NCBI GenBank assembly: GCA_027038295.1
Contig: JALVXD010000186.1
Coordinates: 1-34,748 of the forward strand
Length of the DNA: 34,748 bases
Origin: Campylobacteraceae bacterium
Lineage (GTDB): Bacteria > Campylobacterota > Campylobacteria > Campylobacterales > Sulfurovaceae
Reading direction: 5' to 3'
The translations under genes were made by a program, and so were the position numbers. Below are positions 1-5,517 of the stretch, in pieces. The notes beneath the pieces were generated by a model. The model saw only the letters and a program-made list of their open reading frames with translations, ran no database searches and was not told where the DNA came from. The stretch's first letter is position 1; each line of letters starts with the position of its first letter.

Positions 1-806
1 TGTACCTCTATATTTTGAATAAATTTAAAATTTTTATCATAAACCATGACAGCATTGTCACCTACAGCAGGTATAAAAGTTTTATCATCACTAAGCGACC
101 AAAAACCAAAATGGGGGACTTTTAGTACAGGTTTATTCCCCTTAGCTGTTACTTTTATCTCTGAAAATTTCATGGTATCTAAGTCTATAACACCAAATGC
201 TTTGGTTAAAAAGAATCCAACGATATAAGTATTGTCTTTTATCATCGCATCAAAGGGCATTTCACCTACTTTAAACTCTTTAAACTTTTTAAATTTAGGA
301 GTTTTTTTACCATAGTTTTCATCTTTTAAAACCATTACTTTGTCGTTGTCCATCTCTGCAAAAACAAGCATATTTTTATAGATTTTAATCCCTACATTTT
401 TAGAACCTGTTTTTATTTTATCTATTGGTTTTAGGTCTCGTGTTAAAATATCTACCGATTTATCATCGTAATTAGCAACGGCTATATAGTTTTTACCTAT
501 CACAAACCCAATAGCAGATTTAGAGGTTTTGTACTCATTAAGTACTTTTTCAGTTTCAGGGTTAAAATGCACCACATAACCATCACGAGAAATCAGATAC
601 GCATCATCACCATCAAATTTGATAATTCCATGGTTCATGTTGTGCATGTTTTTCATGTATCTTTTGGTCAGTCCATCTTCAATAATCGCTAACGATTCAC
701 TCTCACGCTCTACTACAAATATTTTCTCTTTTACAGTAGAATTTACTGCAAATAGTGTAGTTGCTAACGTTGCACAAGTTAGCAGACCTAAAATTATTTT
801 TTTCAT
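1..806 (-). CDS. nirF: Heme d1 biosynthesis protein NirF (3' end outside window)
   Basis: This reading frame is not interrupted from its ATG at 806 to the left edge, giving about 268 residues of a family usually near 400, so the C-terminus is missing. It opens with a signal peptide (MKKIILGLLTCATLATTLFA) and continues as a beta-propeller-like cytochrome d1-type fold. Family-like stretches include MNHGIIKFDGDDAYLISRDG, PFDAMIKDN followed by GFFLTKAFGVIDLDT, and PHFGFWSLSDDKTFIPAVGD. NirF acts in the periplasm in the last steps of heme d1 synthesis for cytochrome cd1 nitrite reductase. A good ribosome site (AAAAGGAAAAAAG) precedes the ATG. It lies 85 bp behind nirJ on the same strand, so it is probably the third gene of that operon. 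NirN is a related alternative, but the single propeller without an N-terminal heme site favours NirF. Confidence 0.85.
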   Translation of the reverse strand, partial: MKKIILGLLTCATLATTLFAVNSTVKEKIFVVERESESLAIIEDGLTKRYMKNMHNMNHGIIKFDGDDAYLISRDGYVVHFNPETEKVLNEYKTSKSAIGFVIGKNYIAVANYDDKSVDILTRDLKPIDKIKTGSKNVGIKIYKNMLVFAEMDNDKVMVLKDENYGKKTPKFKKFKEFKVGEMPFDAMIKDNTYIVGFFLTKAFGVIDLDTMKFSEIKVTAKGNKPVLKVPHFGFWSLSDDKTFIPAVGDNAVMVYDKNFKFIQNIEV

Positions 807-891
807 ATCTTTTTTCCTTTTACATGTTTCGTATTAAAAATACAAGTTTTTATTTATTTCAAGCATAATTTGACGTTTGACATAGTCAGAC

Positions 892-2013
892 CTACGATAT
901 TTGCTCTTCCGTCAAATAACATGATGGGTCTTCTGCCCATATGTCACCATGTATGGCGTAGGCTCTGCTTCGTGAACCACCATTACAAATTTCTAAATAT
1001 TGACACGTGGCACACTTTCCACCCAAAACTCTAGGATGAACCCGTAACTTTTGTAACAATTCTATCGGTTTATCTGTCCAAATGTCTGAAAAGTCTTGTT
1101 GAAAAATATTTCCTATAATACTTGGAAAAAATGGGTCAGGTTTTACATTACCCTCTGCATCAATATTGAGCAATTTTCGCCCTGCTGAGTTTCCACCCCA
1201 TGTAACGAGTCGCTCTTTCATCTCATCTGCATGTTGTGGGTATTTTTCTACAAACCTGTCATAAAACAAAATTGCATCCATCTCCATATTTCCTGTCACT
1301 ATCTCAATATCACGCTTGGTTTCATGGTACTCAAAAGCTTTGTCTAAAATGTAATTAACAGCTGTAATTCTCTGCTCTTTGCTTAAGTCCATCTCCAAGT
1401 TGTCCAGTCCCCTACCCGAATAGACCAAATGAGAAATATAAACTTTAGGTATGTTGTGCTTCTCTGCCAAGTCAAATATAAATGCCAAATCATCATAGGT
1501 ATCTTTGGTAATCGTAAAACGAATACCTACTTTTGTTTTACCATAAGAGTTAAGCAAGTCAACAGCCTTCATAGAGGCTTCAAAAGAACCTTCAAGCCCA
1601 CGAAATTTATCATGCACCTTTTCGCTTCCATCAATGCTAATACCAATGTAGTTAAAGGTCTCTAAAATCTTCTCTGCGTTGCTCTTTTTCACATAGAGTC
1701 CATTGGTAGAGAGGTAGGTAACAATGCCCAACTCTTTACAACGCCCTGCGATGTCGTAGATGTCATGACGCGTTAAAGGTTCACCACCAGAAAAGATAAG
1801 AAATTTTACCCCATTGGCTTTTAACTTAGGTAAAGTATCCATGATTTTTTCTGTACTTAAGGTATCGACCGAATCAAGTTCTGCTTTAGAGTAGCAGTGC
1901 AGACAGGAGAGGTTACAACGGTTGGTAAAGTTCCAAATAGCGATGCTTCCATCAAGAGAACGAGCAGGTTTCCCCTCGGTTACGGTTTTTAAAAGGTTTG
2001 AGAGTCTAAACAT
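892..2013 (-). CDS. nirJ: Radical SAM heme d1 biosynthesis protein NirJ
   Basis: This 373-residue cytoplasmic enzyme removes the two propionate side chains of the heme d1 precursor, a reaction known for the NirJ family. The radical-SAM cluster motif CNLSCLHC is at residues 33-40 (C33, C37, C40), followed by the SAM-binding GGEP in FSGGEPLTRHD. The C-terminus carries an additional cysteine set (GGKCATCQYLEICNGG and PSCYL), as in SPASM/Twitch-type NirJ. The length is normal for the family. Its ATG overlaps the stop of the upstream cytochrome c gene by one base (TAATG), which indicates translational coupling. The nirF gene follows downstream, so the gene order supports NirJ over other radical-SAM maturases such as AhbD or PqqE. 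Confidence 0.92.
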   Translation of the reverse strand: MFRLSNLLKTVTEGKPARSLDGSIAIWNFTNRCNLSCLHCYSKAELDSVDTLSTEKIMDTLPKLKANGVKFLIFSGGEPLTRHDIYDIAGRCKELGIVTYLSTNGLYVKKSNAEKILETFNYIGISIDGSEKVHDKFRGLEGSFEASMKAVDLLNSYGKTKVGIRFTITKDTYDDLAFIFDLAEKHNIPKVYISHLVYSGRGLDNLEMDLSKEQRITAVNYILDKAFEYHETKRDIEIVTGNMEMDAILFYDRFVEKYPQHADEMKERLVTWGGNSAGRKLLNIDAEGNVKPDPFFPSIIGNIFQQDFSDIWTDKPIELLQKLRVHPRVLGGKCATCQYLEICNGGSRSRAYAIHGDIWAEDPSCYLTEEQIS

Positions 2014-2426
2014 TATTTTAACTCCTTTAGTAGAGAGGCAACATTGCTATTTGTCTCCTCTATAATTGTTTTATTGACCTCTAATGTACTGTTACTTTCT
2101 GTAGTTATATTACTCTCAGGCTTATAAGACAAAATATACTCTGTAATAACCGTTAAGTTGTCATCAGAAAGTTGAAAACTTGGCATTGCATTTCGTTTGT
2201 AGCCAAAAATTTTAGATACAGAGGCTGGGTCAGTAATCATTGCTTTAATCTCTTCAGCACTTCGCTTAGAGGCTATCTCCTCAAAAGGTGGACCAAAAGC
2301 AACAGCTGTTTGATGATGACAACCCCAACAATAGGTTTCAAAAACTTTTTTACCACTTGTTGCATAAAGTAAAGAGCTTGTTAATCCAAGAGTAACTATA
2401 GCTAAAAAAATAATATTTTTTTTCAT
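2013..2426 (-). CDS. Small periplasmic c-type cytochrome of the nir operon (NirC-like)
   Basis: This 137-residue protein has an N-terminal signal peptide (about residues 1-22), one heme c site CWGCH at residues 33-37 and a likely Met ligand in NAMPSF. A short Asn/Glu/Thr-rich C-terminal tail follows. Monoheme cytochromes in nir operons donate electrons to cytochrome cd1 or take part in heme d1 synthesis (NirC, NirM), and the position directly before nirJ fits either. The gene is the first of the operon, with an FNR-like box centred about 64 bp upstream of its ATG. It is clearly paralogous to the divergent cytochrome at 2620-3060 (shared FGY..NAMP motif). The exact electron partner cannot be read from the sequence. 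Confidence 0.82.
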   Translation of the reverse strand: MKKNIIFLAIVTLGLTSSLLYATSGKKVFETYCWGCHHQTAVAFGPPFEEIASKRSAEEIKAMITDPASVSKIFGYKRNAMPSFQLSDDNLTVITEYILSYKPESNITTESNSTLEVNKTIIEETNSNVASLLKELK

Positions 2427-2455
2427 AATCTACCTTTATTATTTTGCTTAAGAGA

Positions 2456-2461
2456 ATCATA
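2456..2461 (-). promoter_or_regulatory. Likely -10 element of the cytochrome c-nirJ-nirF operon
   Basis: On the minus strand the sequence reads TATGAT (5 of 6 to TATAAT). It implies a start near 2449, 23 bp before the ATG at 2426. The FNR-like box at 2484-2497 would then be centred at -41.5, the usual class II activator position. The start site is inferred, not observed. Confidence 0.5.
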
Positions 2462-2483
2462 ACACTCTTTGTTTTTTTAATAC

Positions 2484-2497
2484 TTGATTTGAAACAA
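2484..2497. promoter_or_regulatory. FNR/NNR-type operator in the divergent cytochrome intergenic region
   Basis: The sequence TTGAT-TTGA-AACAA matches the FNR/DNR/NNR consensus TTGAT-N4-ATCAA at 9 of 10 positions. The symmetry extends outward to ACTTG...CAAGT. CRP/FNR-family regulators with this site control denitrification genes in many bacteria. It lies between two divergently transcribed c-type cytochromes and is best placed to activate the minus-strand nirJ-nirF operon. Confidence 0.6.
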
Positions 2498-2619
2498 GTT
2501 GTAAAATGTTCTTTTTTATTTAATTGATAACTTTTTCATAACCAGAAATCAATTAAGAGTAATTTTATCCGATTTAGCCTATTATGCTTCAACTTATAAA
2601 AATTATAATGGAGCATAAT

Positions 2620-3060
2620 ATGAAAAAGTTAATACTATCGCTAACATTTTTAACAGCTACAACATTAATGGCAGACGTAAAAGCAGGAGAAAAAGTCTAC
2701 AAAGAAAACTGTGCCATCTGTCATACTGTTAATGGTGGTTCAGCCCTTGGACCAGATTTTAACATGGTTGCTTATTCACGACATAAGGAAGAGATAGAGC
2801 ATTATGCTAAAGACCCTTACTCTTTTTTTAAAGCATTTGGATACAGTGCAAATGCCATGCCTACGCTACCTCTTGAAGATAAACAGTTTAAAGATGTGGC
2901 TGATTATATCTCCTCTTTACAGCCTTTTAAAAAGTGGATGATAAAGAAGAAAGTAGTAGTTGCACAAGAAGAAGCGAATGCAACTAAAGAGAATAATCAG
3001 ACTCAAGAAAATAATGAGACGAATGAGACCAAAGAGAAGAGTAAAAAGAAAGAAGAGTGA
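2620..3060 (+). CDS. Periplasmic monoheme c-type cytochrome
   Basis: Starting at the ATG at 2620, the product has 146 residues. This start is preferred over an in-frame ATG 36 bp upstream because a GGAG lies 6-7 bases before it and translation then begins with a normal signal peptide (MKKLILSLTFLTATTLMA). The single heme c motif CAICH is at residues 31-35 and a Met ligand is likely in NAMPTL. After the cytochrome fold, from about residue 108, comes a hydrophilic Lys/Glu/Asn/Thr-rich tail that is probably disordered. It is a paralogue of the nir-operon cytochrome at 2013-2426 and is transcribed away from it. A role as electron carrier to the nitrite reductase is plausible but inferred from context. 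Its stop is 6 bp from the convergent hemerythrin gene. Confidence 0.82.
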   Translation: MKKLILSLTFLTATTLMADVKAGEKVYKENCAICHTVNGGSALGPDFNMVAYSRHKEEIEHYAKDPYSFFKAFGYSANAMPTLPLEDKQFKDVADYISSLQPFKKWMIKKKVVVAQEEANATKENNQTQENNETNETKEKSKKKEE

Positions 3061-3066
3061 TAGAAC

Positions 3067-4050
3067 TTACTCCCAATCCAACAACCTCTGCTCACCCTCT
3101 AACTCACGGACATGGGTCACATCTTGGCTCATCTCTATGACTCCACGGTAAGTTCTGTCAGGGTCACGTACGGCAAAGTATTGAATGTGGATAAATTGCC
3201 CTTTAAAGTTTATCCAAAACTCGGCTAGGTCTTGGGTTCCTGCTTTAAACGCTTCGAGTATCTTAATTACTTGGTCAACACTCTTGGGTGGATGACAAAA
3301 CTTAACCTCACGACCAATAATCCCTGCACTTCGTGGAAATACTCTGTCGTCACCACGGTTATAGAAGACCACTTGGTCATGCTCGTTTACATAGGTGATG
3401 TCTACAGGTAAGATTCTAAAAATGGAGTTGACCTGTTCAGGGGTTAGGTAGCCCTCATCGTAGTGGGTTTTGTCCTCTATACCAAAAGGAAGTTTTCGTT
3501 TTTTGGTGTCAAGGCTTGGGTGAATGTACTCATCAGCAGGATAAGGTGTTGGTGTTTTCTCCAACATCCAACCTATCTCTTTGTCACCCTCTTTAAACTC
3601 TTTCCACTCATCTTCGGTGAGCATTCCCATGGCTCTTGGAAAAAGTCTCTGCTCCTCTACGTTTATAATCTGCTCTAAAAATTTAAAAAGCTGTTGCGTC
3701 TCTATTAATGTGGTCATGACATTTCTACCAGCCAACTCTTTACGCACCAACTTTACTTGGTCACGTATCTGGTCATGAAACGTCCACATACCTTGTGAGG
3801 GGCTTGTCCAGCCATATTTTTCTAAGTAAGGAAAAAGTTGGTTCTCTTTACGTGTAAAGTGCAAATCTACCTTGGCAAGTTTTTCAAAAATGGCTTTAAA
3901 AAGCTCAAACTCTTCATTGATGTTGGTACTCTCCAACTGAGCCATAAGCTTACGAATAAGAAGGTTCTCTTCTAAGTAAGTACGGACAGGGTGTCCATCG
4001 GGGTACTGCCCCTCAAATGGAGAGGTCTCATTGTTTAAAAATTCGCTCAT
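3067..4050 (-). CDS. Hemerythrin-PAS domain protein (DUF438-like)
   Basis: This 327-residue protein has no signal peptide and is predicted to be cytoplasmic. The N-terminal half (about residues 15-160) looks like a hemerythrin HHE helical bundle, with metal-ligand-type motifs PDGHPV, VDLHFTRKENQLFP, TFHDQ and VEEQRLFP. The C-terminal part (about 205-320) is a PAS domain (EQVNSIFRILPVDITYVNE through DVTHVRELEGE). This is the domain order of DUF438-type proteins. Such proteins are thought to sense or handle oxygen or nitric oxide through a di-iron centre. An FNR-like box at about -41.5, plus neighbouring nir genes and cytochrome c peroxidase, suggest a role under nitrosative or microoxic conditions. 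No output domain is visible, so any signalling partner is unknown. Confidence 0.8.
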   Translation of the reverse strand: MSEFLNNETSPFEGQYPDGHPVRTYLEENLLIRKLMAQLESTNINEEFELFKAIFEKLAKVDLHFTRKENQLFPYLEKYGWTSPSQGMWTFHDQIRDQVKLVRKELAGRNVMTTLIETQQLFKFLEQIINVEEQRLFPRAMGMLTEDEWKEFKEGDKEIGWMLEKTPTPYPADEYIHPSLDTKKRKLPFGIEDKTHYDEGYLTPEQVNSIFRILPVDITYVNEHDQVVFYNRGDDRVFPRSAGIIGREVKFCHPPKSVDQVIKILEAFKAGTQDLAEFWINFKGQFIHIQYFAVRDPDRTYRGVIEMSQDVTHVRELEGEQRLLDWE

Positions 4051-4076
4051 GTAGATTGTCCTTATTTTTTTTATAA

Positions 4077-4082
4077 AGAATA
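4077..4082 (-). promoter_or_regulatory. Likely -10 element of the hemerythrin-PAS gene
   Basis: The minus strand reads TATTCT (4 of 6 to TATAAT), giving an inferred start near 4070, 20 bp before the ATG at 4050. It is supported mainly by its spacing from the FNR-like box at 4105-4118, which then sits at -41.5. Confidence 0.4.
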
Positions 4083-4104
4083 ACCTAATGAGCAGAGATA
4101 TTTA

Positions 4105-4118
4105 TTGAGTTAAATCAA
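4105..4118. promoter_or_regulatory. FNR/NNR-type operator of the hemerythrin-PAS gene
   Basis: TTGAG-TTAA-ATCAA matches TTGAT-N4-ATCAA at 9 of 10 positions. It lies in the 108-bp gap between the cytochrome c peroxidase stop and the hemerythrin-PAS start, so its target is almost certainly the latter gene. It is the second such box within 1.7 kb, which suggests a shared regulator with the nir operon. Confidence 0.6.
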
Positions 4119-4158
4119 GCGATTAATAATAGATAGGCTCTCTTAAAAAGCTTTCATT

Positions 4159-5241
4159 TTACTTTATTTCATACTCTACAATCTCACCATCAAGGGTCTT
4201 TAGGAATGCTACCACTTCGTCTATCTGTTTGGGGGTAAACTCATTACCTAGTTGATACTTACTCATGATTCTTACCACCTCTTTTAACTCTTTTACTGCA
4301 CCATTATGAAAATAGGGAGCTGTTCTTGAGATGTTTCTAAGTATCGGTACACGAAACTTCAGCCTCTCATCCTTTCCAAGAAATCCACCCTCATTTGGAA
4401 AAGGAAACGGACTCTCTTTTATACGTAAATCTGGCTCAAATATCATCCCCATATAGTCAGAGAGATAGCGTCTAAGAGGAAAGTACTGAACCGATTGTCC
4501 ACCCACCGACATACCTGTATGACAACCCTTGCACCCTTTGGTCATAAAGAGTGTCATCCCTCGTTTGGCTTTGGCACTCAGAGCAGAGTTGTCACCCTCT
4601 AAAAATTCATCATACGCTCCATGAGTCAAAAGTATTCGCTCATACGCCCCAATGGCTTTTCGAACATTTTCAAAACTTATAGTAGCACCAAAAACCTCTT
4701 GAAACTTGCTCACATAGGCAGAAACAGCATTTAATCTCTCTACCACTTCATGAGGTTTCATATTCATCTCAAATGAAGCCTGAATGGGTCCCCCTGCTTG
4801 TTCCTCTACATCTTTAGCACGAGCATTCCAAAATTCTGCCTTTGCCAAAGCAGCGTTAAGTACCGTAGGAGAGTTTAAGTGAAAAGGATTTGCTCTACCA
4901 TGAAAACCAATTGCTGTGGGTAAATTGTCATCTCCCCCTTTGTCCAATAGGTGACAAGAAGCACAAGCGATATCTTTATCTTTTGACATCAACTTCTCAT
5001 TAAACAGTTCTTTACCCAAAGCAATCTTTTTGGCTGTCATAAGGTTCTGAGGATTATCTACCACTTTTAAAAGTTCATTGTATGTTTTAGGGGTAGGCAA
5101 CATATTGGTAGAGATGGCTCTTTGTCTTAACGCCTCATCTGTCAGAATCTTTACAGCTTTAGAGGGCAAAATAGAAGGCAATAGAAATATAAAAGTAACA
5201 ACAAAAAGTGTAATGGTTACAGGGTGGAATAGTTTTTTCAT
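4159..5241 (-). CDS. Diheme cytochrome c peroxidase (CcpA/MauG family)
   Basis: This 360-residue periplasmic enzyme reduces hydrogen peroxide to water with electrons from small cytochromes c. An N-terminal membrane or signal segment covers about residues 8-27. Two heme c motifs are visible, CASCH at 93-97 and CKGCH at 237-241. The family stretch FWNARAKDVEEQAGGPI and the C-terminal RNISRTAPYFHNGAV are both present. Length and domain order are normal. The hydrophobic N-terminus has no clear cleavage site, so it could stay membrane-anchored. The start has a strong AAGGAG site. A candidate promoter and a pair of direct repeats lie just upstream. It is on the same strand as the hemerythrin-PAS gene, but that gene seems to have its own promoter. 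Confidence 0.9.
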   Translation of the reverse strand: MKKLFHPVTITLFVVTFIFLLPSILPSKAVKILTDEALRQRAISTNMLPTPKTYNELLKVVDNPQNLMTAKKIALGKELFNEKLMSKDKDIACASCHLLDKGGDDNLPTAIGFHGRANPFHLNSPTVLNAALAKAEFWNARAKDVEEQAGGPIQASFEMNMKPHEVVERLNAVSAYVSKFQEVFGATISFENVRKAIGAYERILLTHGAYDEFLEGDNSALSAKAKRGMTLFMTKGCKGCHTGMSVGGQSVQYFPLRRYLSDYMGMIFEPDLRIKESPFPFPNEGGFLGKDERLKFRVPILRNISRTAPYFHNGAVKELKEVVRIMSKYQLGNEFTPKQIDEVVAFLKTLDGEIVEYEIK

Positions 5242-5259
5242 TGTAAACTCCTTATAGCT

Positions 5260-5288
5260 ATCATAGGATAAAGTTATGATAAATACAA
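5260..5288 (-). promoter_or_regulatory. Candidate sigma70 promoter of the cytochrome c peroxidase gene
   Basis: On the minus strand TTGTAT (5283-5288) is separated by 17 bp from TATGAT (5260-5265). The implied start, near 5253, leaves a very short leader that almost cuts into the AAGGAG ribosome site, so the true start may be a few bases earlier. Confidence 0.45.
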
Positions 5289-5293
5289 GAGTT

Positions 5294-5330
5294 TTTTAGC
5301 AGAGGAGGAATTTTGTTTTAGCAGAAGAGG
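5294..5330. repeat. Two 15-bp direct repeats 22 bp apart upstream of the peroxidase promoter
   Basis: TTTTAGCAGAGGAGG (5294-5308) recurs as TTTTAGCAGAAGAGG (5316-5330), with one mismatch and a 22-bp period (two helical turns). The repeats abut the candidate -35 of the peroxidase gene, the geometry of a tandem activator site. Confidence 0.6.
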
Positions 5331-5412
5331 GTTTTTTATACTCAAAGCATATCACTATTTTACGAATCTAAAGCAACTTTAACTTCAGAAAATATTCTAA
5401 ATATTTATGAAA

Positions 5413-5460
5413 AACATTAATTAATAAATTAATTTAAATTTTTTATTATTAAATAATGTT
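5413..5460. repeat. Imperfect AT-rich inverted repeat upstream of the SdrD-like gene
   Basis: Arms at 5413-5427 and 5446-5460 pair over 15 bp with one mismatch around an 18-base AT-rich spacer. The repeat ends 23 bp before a TATAAT at 5484-5489. It may be an operator or only a consequence of AT richness. Confidence 0.35.
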
Positions 5461-5483
5461 GTTTTGATATACTATTATAGTTA

Positions 5484-5489
5484 TATAAT
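5484..5489 (+). promoter_or_regulatory. Likely -10 element of the SdrD-like secreted protein gene
   Basis: A perfect TATAAT lies 29 bp before the ATG at 5518, with an AAAGGA ribosome site between. No convincing -35 at 17 bp is seen, which is common for Campylobacterota promoters. Confidence 0.45.
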
Positions 5490-5517
5490 GTTTAATTAAA
5501 ATCAAAGGATTTTCACA

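Noticed and set aside
2524-2552. TTGAT...ATCAA pair as another FNR box.
   Set aside because: The half-sites are 19 bp apart instead of 4, which no known CRP/FNR dimer uses.
3060-3067. Terminator between the convergent cytochrome and hemerythrin-PAS genes.
   Set aside because: The two stop codons are only 6 bp apart and no stem can be seen; the transcripts must overlap.
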